A stretch of 64,000 bases of DNA from Phallus indusiatus (lineage: Eukaryota > Basidiomycota > Agaricomycetes > Phallales > Phallaceae), in NCBI GenBank assembly GCA_027605045.1, contig JAQFWX010000141.1, positions 1 to 64,000 of the forward strand, given 5' to 3'. A program made the position numbers and the translations under genes. Positions 33,101 through 45,765 of this stretch are shown here, piece by piece (positions within the stretch are counted from its first letter, which is position 1; each line of letters starts with the position of its first letter). Under the pieces are notes generated by a model. The model was not told the origin of the DNA and ran no database searches. It was given only the letters and a program-made list of their open reading frames with translations.

Positions 33101-35157
33101 TTGGAGATAGAGAGAAAGAGAGAGAAAAGGGGGCTTCTACTGATGATTATACGAGCAGTCAGACTAGTTTGAGTGGACTTGATCAAGAGGCTCTTGCGAG
33201 GCGAATTGAGAGGAGGTTGAATAAAAGGAGGAGGAAGGAAAAGAGAAAAATGGCTCAGATTTATGTGTGTGTGGTTTTCGTTATTGTTGTGGTTTTTTTC
33301 GTGTGATTGTTAAATTATTACTTTTTTTTGTGAAGATAACTAAACATATAGCGGAAGTTCTTCAACGACAAGAGTTTATGATGAAATTCGCGCGCGCTCA
33401 TTTGATGTCAGTACCTTTTTTCACGATTTCTAGCTAAGAATAAAATTCATTGTGTTCATGATTTTTGTGATTAGGTTTGCAGGCCCAAGTCATCGTCTTC
33501 AAGGTCAACTTCAAGCTACGGCTCGCGTGCTTGATCTACAAGTTTCCAGTGTTCATTTTCCAAATACCATTTTGATCTCTTTTGGTGATGAATCAACGAG
33601 CACTTCGATGGTTAAAATTATTCAACAAACTAGCACGCTGAATTTGGAGAAGCTAAGTGTCATGCATGAGATGTTTTGGAAGGTACATATATGTTATAGA
33701 TTCCGCAATTGTTTTTTTCTCAAAAGCGATTGAATAGGTGATTCACGACGAATTGTCGGTTTCTTCGGCCTCTGCTACACTGGATTTGTTAATGAATAGT
33801 CCTTCGCGGTATAATAACTGGCAAATGGTTTTGACTGGCGGTTTCTCGTCTGCTGCGATTTGTACTATATCATTCAGTGGTTCATTCGCGGATGCTTTGG
33901 TTGTTTTTCCGTTAGGATGCTTGTTGGTCATTGTGCAGCTTATCAGTGCCAAGCATGAGCTGTACTCCAATGTTTTTGAGTGCGTTTTTTTTATATTAGC
34001 TCTCCCTGTTAATGACAACTTAACCCCCTTTTTTGGGGCTGGGATCTTTTAGAATCACGATCGCGACTGTGCTTAGCTTTCTCTCTGCTGCACTAGCTTC
34101 TTCTAGCAAGTTTTGTTACGCTGCTGTAGCGTCAAGTTCAGTTGTGCTCATTCTTCCTGTGAGTTTAAAACGTGAAGCTACCATTTTTATTCAACTTTAG
34201 CTCATACTCGTTCCAGGGATTTTTTGTTTTAAGCGGAAGTCTTGAACTTGCGTCCAAACAGATTGTGAGCGGTGCAGTCCGAATTTGTTTTGCAGTAATC
34301 TACGCTCTGTTTCTGGTACGTTCATTTATCATCATGTTAATTCAATTGTCGTTCGTTGGGTTCACGCTGAATTTCAGGGGTTTGGTTTATCTATTGGTGC
34401 CGAAGTTTTCACCCGAATTACACACCGTGACGTAGTTGGCCCGGATGATTTTCTATGTAATACAGCACATATGCCGACGGATCCGTGGTGGCAGCGAAAG
34501 CCTTCGCTCTGGTGGGGTATGTATAATTATTTTTGTTTTCGACAACATTGCCTCTCAATACACATAATCAGCTTTTCTGACGGTCCCTCTTTACTCTTTT
34601 GCTCTCACCCTACGTAATCATGCACCGTTACTTAGAAGAGAAACAGTAAGTGTTGGCAGAAATTTATATATATATCGTATTTGTTGTCTAATATCACGAA
34701 GGTGGTTACCATTCTAATTTCATGTGCTGGCTGGACAGCAAATCATTTTGCCGGCGTGGCGTTTCATAATCGTCCCGACTTACAGTCTGCAATTGGAGCC
34801 TTCGCGGTCGGTGTCATTGCAAATTTGTACGCACGAATATTTTATGGAAATGCGTATGTGGTTATGGTAAGTATATACGTCCTTCATCTCACATTAACCT
34901 TTTTTAATTTTTTTTAGATAACTGGCATTCTTTTCCAACTTCCAAGCGGTCTTGCGAATGGTGGTTTGCTGACGTTCGCTAAAAATGATAATAAATCCAA
35001 TAATGGTGGTTTTACATCTTTTCAATCGGGGTTTCAAGTCGCATTGCAGCTTATTTCCGTTGCTATTGGATTGACGGTGGGATTATTTACTTCTGTGGTT
35101 GTCGTTCATCCTTTGGGTGGGAGTAGAAAGGGTGCGAATGCGGTGTTTAGTTTGTAA
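30199..35157 (+). CDS. PRM10: PRM10/ThrE-like integral membrane protein with very long disordered N-terminus
   Basis: Thirteen exons give 1408 residues. From about residue 965 the protein matches the fungal Prm10/ThrE (threonine/serine exporter-like) family: KFARAHLMFAGPSHRL, VHFPNTILISFGD, VIHDELSV, then about ten hydrophobic helices, with AGWTANHFAG and a final GLTVGLFTSVVVV. The first ~950 residues are low complexity, rich in Arg/Ser/Pro/Glu, with blocks such as RSRSRSRSRR and poly-Glu. A short motif, RGRRxTGLPP or a close variant, occurs three times near residues 566, 622 and 672. Yeast Prm10 is under 400 residues, so most of the length is extension. The transport role is inferred from bacterial ThrE and not established in fungi. 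It starts 307 bp from CDT1, divergently. Confidence 0.9.
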
Positions 35158-35525
35158 ATCGAGGGACGGACCAACGGAGCTTTTCTCGTTCTATAATCTT
35201 ATTATTATTATTATTATATATCTTTATATGTATCGTTATTATCATCTTGACCAGAAATACTCGGCTTCAGCCCCTCAATGCGTGCGTGAAGCGGCAACTA
35301 TGGTTCGTAAATGAATATGTATGTACTTAATTTTTACGCAGGCCACCGTGCGCGATTTACTAGCTGTCCATAAGTGCTCGTTTCTGTCCAGATACAGCAT
35401 CATGCAAAACAAAAACCCTACTCGGGGTGTTTATGGTGATTGGGTCCTATTGTGACAACACGTAGCCGCCGCTGTCACAATATAGCCTCCGGGTCGTCCT
35501 CCACTCTGCGATCACCTCAAAGCTC
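35158..35525. other. Intergenic with a (TTA)n microsatellite
   Basis: A TTA-rich tract lies at about 35200-35220, in the probable 3' UTR of the PRM10-like gene. The rest should contain the RPD3 promoter, but no clear TATA or CCAAT box was identified. Confidence 0.5.
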
Positions 35526-38194
35526 ATGGATGAATACAGAGTCGAACCGAAACGGCGCGTGGTGCGTATTACCAAACTCTCAAAGCATTATAAGTTTATA
35601 GGCAAATGATATTACACAATAGTGCTACTTTTTCGATTCAGACATAGGTGGATTCCACTATGGCCCAGGCCATCCGTGAGTGTTTACCTTTTTGCATACA
35701 TATGCATTCTCGATTGGCTGAATTATTCGTTCATCTTCATCTTATTTCCATGCGTAAAGAATGAAACCCACACGTATCCGGATGTGTCACTCGTTGGTCA
35801 TGAATTATCAACTGTACAAAAAAATGGAGATCTTCGTACGTCTCGGCTGATTCAAACAACGAACTGAGTGCTGTCAGGCTCCAGCTGATTATCAAACCGC
35901 TTGTTTCCTATTTAGCGCGCGAAACCAGCCACAAAACGCGAAATGACACAATTCCATTCTGACGAATATGTCGACTTTCTGAACAAGATTACACCCAACA
36001 ATATGAACCAATTCGTTCGCGAGCAGCATAAATGTGAGACCGGCGTCCTTTCTTGGTTTCTCACCGTTTTCAAGAGCTGAGGACATTCTGTTCGTTAATT
36101 TTTTGATTTGTATGCAGATAATGTGGGAGATGATTGCCCTGTTTTTGATGGACTTTTTGAATACTGCTCCATTTCTGCTGGAGGATCAATGGGTTAGTTC
36201 TCACTTTAACGAGGATTAGGTTTTTTGACGCTGGTAAAATCCTTTTTTCAAATTCAAATAGAGGGTGCGGCGAGGCTGAGCAGGGATAAGTGTGACATTG
36301 CTATCAATTGGGCGGGTGGCCTACATCATGCGAAAAAAGGTGAAGCTAGTGGCTTTTGCTATGTCAATGGTCAGTCGTAACTATTATTATCCGATAAATC
36401 ATCGTGAATCTAATTATTTTCCAGACATTGTTCTCGGAATCTTGGAGCTCCTAAGGTTAATTTCGTTTTCTCAGGTGACATGCAAACTTCTAGATTGCTG
36501 AATTTTATACATTTCAGGTATCACCAACGTGTCCTCTATATAGACATAGATTGCCATCACGGTGATGGCGTCGAAGAAGCTTTCTACACAACGGACCGCG
36601 TCATGACAGTCAGTTTTCACAAATATGGGGAATACTTTCCCGGGACAGGTGATTTACGTGTAAGTGTCCAAAAATTGTGGCGTTTCATTTGCCCCTTTCC
36701 CCAAAAATGCTAAAATTCTGTGTAGGATACCGGAATTGGAAAAGGCAAAGGTTACTCGTGTAATATCCCACTCCGCGATGGAATCACCGACGAAAATTAT
36801 CGACAAATTTTCCGGCCTGTATGTTGATGGAAGAAGAGTCCGAATTCGTAAATGTTGAATTTGAATTTTAGGTGATAACTGAGGTCATGCAATCCTACAA
36901 CCCTTCCGCCGTGGTATTGCAATGTGGAACGGACTCTCTGTCAGGGGATAAATTAGGCTGTCTGAATCTCTCCATGCGAGGTCCGTTCTCTCTCTTATTT
37001 TATATCAACGAAACACGCCTGTTCTCTAAACAAACATGTAAATCAATTAGGACATGCGGAATGTGTACGATTCGTTAAAAGCTTCGGATCGCCATTATTA
37101 TTGTTAGGTGGCGGTGGTTATACCATGCGGAACGTAAGTCGAGCGTGGGCGTTCGAAACTAGCCTTGCTGTCGGCGCTGAAATCTCTGTTGGTGTGTCCT
37201 GTTGTTATTCCAACTGAAAAAACAAACTCTGACGCAGCTATTAACTTTTACAGATATTCCGATGAATGAGTATTATGAGTATTTCGGGCCGGATTATAAA
37301 TTGGACGTTCGGGCTTCCAATATGGAGGACTTCAATAACCCCGAGTACATCGATCGTGTTAAATCGATTGTCCTTCAGAACTTGAGAGAGTTGGGTGCAC
37401 CGCCTAGTGTTCAGATGATGTGTGCGTACTCCTGACATTTTTTTTCTTCCCCTTTCCTGACTCCTTAGGGTATTTCAGCCGTCCCCAGATTGCCTCATGA
37501 CGACGAGGATCCCCGGGAAGCGGAGGATCTCGCTGATCCGGACGATAGAAGACCACGTAAGTGATTATTGTACAAATACATTCTTTCCCGGTGCTGACTT
37601 TTCACAGAGGTGCTTCGAGACAAATACGTTCAGCCAACTGGCGAGCTCTCCGATTCCGAAGACGAACTAGATACTCCCAATGCAAAACCGAATCGCCGAA
37701 ATCGACAAAGTCATAAAGATAAAATGGTAATTGACGAACTAGAGCCACCACCCATTGCTAGTATATTGCCACCTGCGAATGGTAATAATGAGAATGGGAA
37801 TGAAAATGAAAATGCAAACGTAAATCCGAAGGAGGTCAATGGTTCTGGGTCGGCTTCTATGGATATTTCTGAATCCTCGACTTCAACGACCACAGCAGCT
37901 GGTGAAGAACCTAGCAATACTGGTGGCGCAGACACTACTATTACTGAAGCTGTACCCAACGAGGATATTGAGATCTCCGAGACTCATGCGTTGACCGTGG
38001 GACCGCAGGAAGAGCCCATAGCGACTGAACCAGCGGAGCCTGTTTCACCATCGGCTGCAGGTCCGGGGTTGTCCATGAATGCGTTTGGAAGGCCGAAAAT
38101 GTCTGCAATTGCTGTGGACGGCGGAGAAGAAATGGATGTTGATAATATTGACGAGCAGCAATTACCTGCTAGTGGGACGTATACTCCTTTATGA
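35526..38194 (+). CDS. RPD3: Rpd3-type class I histone deacetylase
   Basis: The gene begins [12 protein letters not shown] (35526-35561). Exon 2 (35623-35675) gives [18 protein letters not shown] and exon 3 opens [13 protein letters not shown]. Catalytic-domain landmarks are [20 protein letters not shown], the [17 protein letters not shown] segment with zinc-binding Asp/His residues and the charge-relay His pair, [34 protein letters not shown] and [11 protein letters not shown]. These are hallmark Rpd3/HDAC1-2 sequences. It deacetylates histone tails in Sin3/Rpd3 corepressor complexes. After the domain comes a ~230-residue acidic, Asn/Glu/Ser/Thr-rich tail. Class I HDACs have variable tails; this one carries a [13 protein letters not shown] basic patch that may act as a nuclear signal. 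About twelve short introns are needed. Confidence 0.96.
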
Positions 38195-38612
38195 AGAAGA
38201 AAACCAGATTGTATTATAGATCGAGATTTATTTTTCCCCTTCAAGTCCAATTTTAGTTGTTGTGATATAGCTGGGAAATTTAATTTCAGGGAACAGAACG
38301 TTTATTTATCCAAGAGCAAATGTTTCTCAGGCAGCGTTATGGGCAATGATATGAACTTGGTCATTGATATATCTCTTCAAAAGGGTTTATCTGCACCTTT
38401 CACGGCCTCGTCACTAAGAACTATTCCTATTTGGACCGTTACTCAGCGCTCTACCTAGACTGGTCTCCTCCTCTTTGCCTCTCGCCGTTTCAGCCCAGTC
38501 ACGCAATCCATCTTGTCTCCGTCGTCGGATGTCGTGCTGTCGTCTTCTTTAGAAAATATTCTAAGGTAGTCAAGTGAGTCGTCGTCGTCATTTGCGAATA
38601 AGAAATGATCTT

Positions 38613-38756
38613 ACTCGTTCCACCACTGCAAAGGCTCTTCAACTCGTTCGGTTTCTCCATATTTGAGGTACTCGAAGTAGTTCTCAAAAGATGTTTGCAG
38701 CTTCTTTGAGTTGAAAATGGCTCGTTTCTGATAGAACTGGAATGGGATGTTGCTCT
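38613..38756 (-). mobile_element. Possible hAT transposase relic (C-terminal dimerisation segment)
   Basis: A minus-strand open stretch contains FENYFEYLKYGETERVEE followed by PLQWWNE. The pattern E-x-YL ... DPL-x-WW (here EPLQWW) resembles the start of the hAT family C-terminal dimerisation region. It ends at an in-frame stop, and no catalytic DDE part or terminal repeats were recognised, so it would be a dead fragment. The match is short and could be coincidence. A downstream minus-strand frame to about 38453, rich in Asp and then Arg, may belong to the same relic. Confidence 0.4.
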
Positions 38757-38944
38757 ACATAATATATCGTTCGGTCAACCTTCACTGGCACACTCCGACC
38801 CGAGCCCCGCAAAACCTTTGTAGAAGGGGGTTTTGGGGAGATAATTTTTTATGAAAACGGGATATAGTAGCCATACATATATATCATTGATACGTCAAAT
38901 TTTGAGCAAGATTGATCATGAGGTTGCTGTAGCAGGCTGAAAAT

Positions 38945-41900
38945 CGCTGCCGGTACTTATTCTTGTGGTTTGCTTCAAAGCGGTCGCTTTATGGGCTTGT
39001 CTCGAACCAACTTATAGTCCGACGCTAAAACTCTAAGAGTTGCACGCTTAACCAGGAGGCTGTGTTGAATATTGAATTAAATAGAATGAACTAGACTGCT
39101 CTATGTTTGAACTAGAAATACTATCGCTCTTGAAGACACGAGCTTGACAACCTTGCTCTAGACCAGTAGGTCTATCTAGATGGGTACAAGTTGGGTAAAC
39201 TTGAAATACTGGGATTCCCGAATTTATTGGCTGAGTGATTCAAGTTCAAGATCAAGCGTGTACACTGCAACTGTTGGGTCAGCGGTAGCCTAAGGGAAAA
39301 CGATATATATTTTCTGACAGTGATACTCACGCAAATGCTAGAGAAGGCGTATGACCATCTACACTTATGTATCAGAAAAAAGACGCGTATGAAAATTTAT
39401 AATTCGAACTTACGAAGCGAAATACAGGCCGTTCTGTTTAGAATTACGAGCATGCATATAAACGCCAGTAAACAGAAAGGTTACTGAATCTGGTTAATTT
39501 TTTTCAGCCGTGAGTTACATTGATGTGCTTACGCGACATTATCATAAACATCCATATTCCATCCCTAATGAAATATATGTATAGCCGAGGATACGGAACG
39601 TTTGTTTTCCTTGCCCAAAATTGAACTTCAGCAAACCGCGCGATAATGAATAGGAAGGCAATAATTTGGAATATGAGTTCAGAGAAACTTTTAAACACCT
39701 GATGTCAGTGAATATTCTAACCTTATTATCAATTCTGAGCGGCTCACAAAACAAAAGATACTTTTTCAGTCTGTTGTACAACAACCGTGCAAACTCTAAA
39801 AAATGGAGCAAAATCTCCCTCTACGCTCATCAGTCGATATTCAGGCAGACCCACAATCAGAATAACCACAACTGCGGTTTCAGTTATTATGAAGAGAAGG
39901 GACAAAGACCAGAGTATGAGTTTCGACCGTTCGTAGAAGGCACAAACTAAATAAACTTGGTTTGACTTTCAAGTCATGGTATGATTAAGGAAACTGAGTG
40001 CACCTCGTTGTATGAGCAGTATATTTGAGCATGCTGTTGCGAATGAGCCAACAAAACTAGTGATCCATTTTATCGCCGACAAAATTCGAACCGTTGGGAA
40101 TCTCCAAAAAAGACAAAGATAACTATTGCACTTGAAAGTGTCAAGCATGTCTCAGGACTCGAGCTTCTAAGCAGACGTGCTTATGGAATTACTTACTAAG
40201 TTATAACAGAGAGGTATCGAACTGTTAAGTACAAGACCCTCGCGAGAGTGAATTTAAATTTTCTGAAGTTTTGATATTTAATATCACTATAGAACATCTT
40301 CGGAATATGGGCGCACTACTCACGACCAGATAAACATCACCTGTCCTAAGCTTAGCGCACAGTCAATAGGATATAAAAAATCTTAATACTAACTTCTTCG
40401 TCAAAAGTTAAAATAACATCCCAGATAACAATAGTTGTACTGGCAACTAAACATAAGATTTCAGTCACTAATACCGAATACAAAGCCAGCCCTCTTACCT
40501 ACGTTGTATAGAGCTGTATACCTAAACGGGAGTTCTCGTATGAACTGTAGTTCCGACATGTCAACGGTATTACGAAAGTGGGCGGAGCATTCCCTGCGTA
40601 TCATGATGTTAATGTATCGTAGGTAGTCACCGCATCCACGATCCGCTCTCGGCTCAGTTGCTGTCAAATGTAATTCAAGGAATATCTTGTTGGATGTTCA
40701 AGTTAGTTCAAACGATAACGTTCAACGTTCATCGTTCATAATCATAACAAGAATCAAACTTCTGATTCGCTGAACATTAGTCTTGGCAACTTTGAACCGA
40801 TGAGCGTCAGAGTGATTGCGTGACATAACATTATCCTTTCCCATGCTATGAACTAATCGCTAGCTGAGTACGAGTCTTTGACTCCATTTGAACTCGACGC
40901 GAAGTTCGGAGAATGAGTCTTTCTAAAGTCACCCCTTTCAAGTTGCGCTTGTGCCAGGCTGTTGTGATGGAAGGTCTCTAAACATCGGAATGCAGTCCGG
41001 ATGTCCGATGTTGTTCCTTTCCAAGTCGCACACTCGCAATAAGGGCCAAGATTAATTCATTGGAACATCATTCCGGGTTTGAGAGGTTGGTGCAAATGAC
41101 GATTGTTGATGGCACTAACATCTTGATCTATGTATGTGGCCTCAACTGAGCTCAGGCTGTTGACGTGCAAAGAACACCGGCTCTCGCAATTAGCTGTTCG
41201 AGCCAGTTCTAAGTTCAAGCTTTTGAGTGCCATCGCGACATGGACACAGATGCTTATGAATCGGAGGACATGATGTCGCGGACACCACACCACACCACGT
41301 CCCGTCTAGCCGACGCGACGCGGCGCATCCTGTCAAACTAAACCTTTGATGTGATGTCAACCAGTTTATGATGAGGTATGTGCGTAGTGCACTATTTTTC
41401 TTCATTTCATTTGGACTAGTTGTGGATACTCAACAGTATGTAGACTAATCTGCTTGGGCGATGAACTGCGATGAACCGGTGGCATTGGGCAATACGAATT
41501 CGGTGGCAGGCGGGTTATGGTTTGTTGCTGAGAAAACTAAGAACTTCATAGCCTCACATTTTTGCTTCGACTCGTGCTTCATCGAAAAGCCATACTATAT
41601 CTACATCTGTTTACTTCCCTGGCCGAATTGTAAGTATTACACATTCTAATAGGATATGGATCTTACTCTTTTATAATATTCTCACATAGCTACTGACGTA
41701 TTTCCAATTTGACCCGAAAAGTGCTATACCACCGGTCAAACTGTTCGCTCAAGTTGTTGCCAGTAGCGCTGACATGTCATAAAACGAATGCAAATTTCTT
41801 TTCGAGAAATTTCTCACATGATGTTTCAATACCAGGGTAGTGCCCATATCAATCGCTGGATTAAATTCTTTGGGGTGGAGGCATATTACTGCCCCATTGG

Positions 41901-42330
41901 AAATCCATGTGCCGATACAGTTCAACAGTTCGGCAGATGTACTATTTTTCGTAAACCAATTGTCGCGAGGGAATTTATACCTTGGTTGGTCAATCTGTTT
42001 TGAAAATTGGAATAGGAAATCGATTTTTTCCCTGTGTGCTCGGGAGTCGGCGAGATAGCGTTCCAATTGAGAAACTTGAATGACATGTATACTGATACTC
42101 TTCTAGCGCAAAAAATGGGTGCCAGTTAAATGGGTATTTCGGAATTATCTTATCAACAATGTTGTTCGACCTCAAATTAACGGACTTTGTATGTGTGCGA
42201 TCGCTGCGGGCGTTATGTTATTGCTCAGCTGAAGTGGTAAAGTTCTCGATATAAATATTTTCGTGGCGAGTCTGAAGGATGGGGATATGTACATTGGACC
42301 TTATTCACGTGCCGTTTTTCCCGTTTACAC
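38945..42330. repeat. Tandem segmental duplication, unit 1 (~3.4 kb)
   Basis: Unit 1 aligns by eye over its whole length with unit 2 (42335-45765). Shared landmarks are the opening CTTATTC/CTTATCC...TGTGGTTT, the DUF6533 gene on the minus strand, a GACGCGGCGCATCCTGTCAAA stretch (one base over limit is not quoted further), a hydrophobic short frame near 41371, and the closing GTGCGATCGCTGC region. Divergence is moderate with many small indels, so the duplication is not recent. The region from 40560 to 42330 has no convincing gene. Confidence 0.85.
39338..40559 (-). CDS. DUF6533 seven-TM membrane protein, copy 1
   Basis: The start is MSELQFIRELPFRYTALYN (40559), and exon 2 carries VASTTIVIWDVILTFDEE, the hallmark of DUF6533. 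Exons then encode VMFIWSKFKFTLARVLYLTV plus RY, a helix ending ACSNILLIQR, then VCAFYERSKLILWSL with ITETAVVVILIVGLP. FSELIFQIIAFLFIIARF follows, with a late LYIYFIRDGIWMFMIM segment that matches the RDG motif typical of the family's last helices. The proposed last exon ends MVIRLL at 39338-39340, conserved in copy 2. I found no premature stop in the exons I joined. DUF6533 proteins form large families in mushrooms; their role is unknown, and a receptor-like fold is only a guess. Confidence 0.72.
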
Positions 42331-42334
42331 ATTT

Positions 42335-45300
42335 TTTACTTATCCTGTGGTTTCCTTCAAGCCCCTTCTGTGAACGGTAAAGCGGACGCTTCGTGAGCTT
42401 GTGCCGAGTCAACTAATAGTTCGACACTGAAATTCCAACAGGCACACGCTTCACCACGAGGCCGTGTTGAATTATTTAGAATGAAACATATGTATGTTTG
42501 GACTATAAATACGATCATTCGAGCTTTGAAGATACGGGCTCAAGTTGACAATCTTGCTCTAGACTAGTTGGTCTATCTGGTCGGATAAACTCGAAATACT
42601 AATATTCCTGACTTTGTTCCTGAGGACTTCAAATTCAAGATCAAACGCGAGCACTGCAATTGTTGTCAGTGGCAGCCTAAGGGGAGGTGATAAACATTTT
42701 TCTAGTGATGCTTACGCAAATGCTAGAAAACGCGAATGACCATCTTCATCTATGTAATCAGCGAAAAGAAGCATATAAAAATATAAAAAAATTCTTATTC
42801 GAACTCACAAGGCCAAAAACAGGTCGTTTGGGTTGGAATGATGAGTATGCATATAAACGCCAGCAAACAAAAAGGTTACTGGTTAGTTTTTTTTAGCCGC
42901 GAACTATAGATTTGGTATAATTGATGTGCTTACACGACATTATCATGAACATCCATACTCCATCCCTAATCAAATATATATAGAACCGAGAGTACGGAAC
43001 GCCTGTTTTCCTTGCCCGAGATTGAACTTCAGCAAACCGTGCGATAATGAATAGGAAGGCAATAATTTGGAATATGAGTTCAGAGAAACTTGTGGACACC
43101 TGATGTCAGCGAGTATTCTACCCATATCCTTAGTTCGGGGCGGCTCACTAGACAAAAGATACCCTTCCAGTATGTAGTTCAGCAACCTTGCAAGGTCCAT
43201 GAATTGAAAAAAATTCTCCCCCTGGGCTCGCCAGCCGATAACCAGGCAGACCCACAAGTAGCATAACCACAACTGCGGTTTCAGTTAGTACTAAGAGAAA
43301 ACCCAGGGACCAGAGTATAAGGTTTGACCGTTCGTAGAAAGCATAAACTAGAACTTGGTTTGACTTTCAAGTTGTGATGTGATTAAAGAAACTAGGTGCA
43401 CCTCGTTGTATGAGCAATATATTCGAGCATGCTATTGCGAAGGTGCCATTAAAACTAGTGATCCATTTTATTGCCTGACAAATTTCGGACCGTTGGGGAT
43501 CTCCAGAATAGACAAAGATCATTAATGTACTTAGAGGTGTCAGCCATCTTCCAGGACTCGAGCTTCTGCTTATGGAATAACTTACCAGAAAGTTATAACA
43601 GCAAGATAACGGACTGTTAAATACAAGACTCTCGTGAGAGTGAATTCAAATTTTCTAAAGTTTTGATTGATTCAGTATCACTACCAGGAACATCTTCGGA
43701 ACATGAGCGCATTACGCACGACCAGATAAACGCCACCTATCCTAAGCTTAGTGCACAGTAAATAGCGTATAAAAAATCTAAATACTAACTTCTTTGTCAA
43801 AAGTTAAAAGAATATCCCAAATAACAATAGTCGTACTGGCAACTACATATAAATCTCGTCAATCACTAACACTGAATACGAAACCAGCCCTTTCACCTAA
43901 GTTATATAGAGCTGTATACTTGAGCGGGAGTTTTTGTATGAACTGTTGCGCCGACATGTCAACGGTAGCACGAAAGTAGGTGGCCACAGGTTACTCTTCC
44001 TGCGTATTCAAATGTTTTAATTATAAATACATTGAAGGTAGCGCGAATTATCGATCACTCACCGCACTCTGGGTATTACCATCTCAGTAATGCTGTCCAA
44101 TTGGTTTGGGATAATCAGTTTTCATTTGGAGTCGTGAAAGGAGAAAATGACAAGCTTCGTGGGCCGTGCAATGGCAACAGACACTGACTCAACTCAAACT
44201 TCGTTTGGGACTCAAAGCGCGAAGATCTAAGAATGCTAACACCTACCAAGTTACGTTCACGGGGGGCTATTGTGACGGGTTGTCTCCGCGATATTGTAGC
44301 ATTCGGAATCCGAATTCCGCTTCAATTCGGGTGCGATGTTGTTTCTTCCCGGGTCGTAAGAAAGGCCAAGACTAATTCATATGAATCGCCATTCCAGGTT
44401 TGCGATGTTGCAAGACATAGAGCAGTGCCGTTTGTTGATGGCACTAATGTATTTTGATTGTTATACGTGGTTTCAACTGAGCTGTTGATATGCAAGAAAA
44501 CGCTGGTCCCCGCAATTAGTCGTTGAAGCTAATGTCTAATTTAAGTTTGAGTTCAATCAGCGACATGGACAAATGCCTGTGGATAGGAGGGCATGACGCG
44601 GACGTTTGACCGTACCAGATCGTACCGCGTATCGTCTAGCCGGCACGACGCGGCGCATCCTGTCAAAGTGCCAGCCAAAACTTTGATGTAACCAGTTTAT
44701 GATGATGAGATGCAGTTACGCAGTGCATTGTTCTTCTTCATTTCATTTGGGCTAGTTGTGAATACTCAATGCATATTATGTAGAATAATCTCTTTGGGAG
44801 ATGAACCAATGTCAGATGACCGACGGTATTGGACAATGGACAATACGAGTCGGTCACCTCAGTGGCAGGCGGGCGAATGGGTCACAGTTTGTTGTTGAAA
44901 AAACTAAGGACTGCATAGCTTTGGTGCGCGCTCTGTACTCATAATACTCCGAAGTTCTGCAGCTCAAATGAGCTTAACACTTATCCTCCGACTCGCACTT
45001 CGTCGAAGTGCCATACTATGTCTACAGCTGTTAACTTCTCTGGCCGAGTTGTAAGAGTTTCACACATTCTATTAAGACGTGGATCTCACTCTTTTATAAT
45101 ACTCTCACATAGCTACTGACAAGTTTCCAATTTGACCCAAAAACTTTGCTGTACTACCGGCCAAAGTTCGCTCGAATTGTTGGTAGTGGCACTGACATGT
45201 CGTAAAACGAATTTCTTTTCGAGAAAATTCACACGATGTTTCAATACCAGGTAGTGCCCATATCAATCGCTGGATTAAATTCTTTGGGGTGGAGGCATAT

Positions 45301-45765
45301 TACTGCCCCATTGGAAATCCATATGCCGATACAGTTCAACAGTTCGGCAGATGTACCTGCTTGGTGGGTCTGTTTCATAGCCAATTGTCGCGAGGGAATT
45401 TTATACCGTGATTGGTCAAATCTGTTTTGAAAATTGGAATAGGAAATCGAATTTTCTCCATGTGTGCTCGGGAGTCGGTGAGATGACATACCAATTGATA
45501 AACTTGAAAGATGATATGTATACTGATACTCTTCTAGCGTAAAAAAATGGGTGCCAATTAAATGGGTATTTCGGAATTTTCTTATCAATATTGTTATTCG
45601 ACCTCAAATTAACGGACTTTGTATATGTGCGATCGCTGCAGGGGCTATGTTCGTTGCTCAGCTGAAGTGGCGAAGTTCTCGATATGAATGCTTTCGTGGT
45701 GAGTCTGAAGGAATGATGATACATTGAACTTTTTTCGCGAGTATTCACGTGATAATTTTTTCGTT
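42335..45765. repeat. Tandem segmental duplication, unit 2 (~3.4 kb)
   Basis: Unit 2 is the direct-repeat partner of unit 1, beginning almost immediately after it. It keeps the same order: DUF6533 gene on the minus strand, long noncoding spacer, hydrophobic short frame near 44710, a highly conserved 122-bp block at 45235-45356, and the distal segment ending around 45765. The unit border near 42330-42335 was placed by eye and may be off by tens of bases. Confidence 0.85.
42723..43956 (-). CDS. DUF6533 seven-TM membrane protein, copy 2
   Basis: Same exon plan as copy 1. It starts MSAQQFIQKLPLKYTALYNL (43956), then VASTTIVIWDILLTFDKE, VAFIWSKFEFTLTRVLYLTV plus RY, a helix ending ACSNILLIQR, VYAFYERSNLILWSLGFLL, TETAVVVMLLVGLP, and near the end IARFAEVQSRARKTGVPYSR followed by FYIYLIRDGVWMFMIM. 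The stop at 42723-42725 follows MKMVIRVF and aligns with the copy 1 stop. Differences between copies are mostly conservative and both keep splice sites, which argues that both are under selection. The 3'-terminal exon is the least certain part. Confidence 0.72.
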
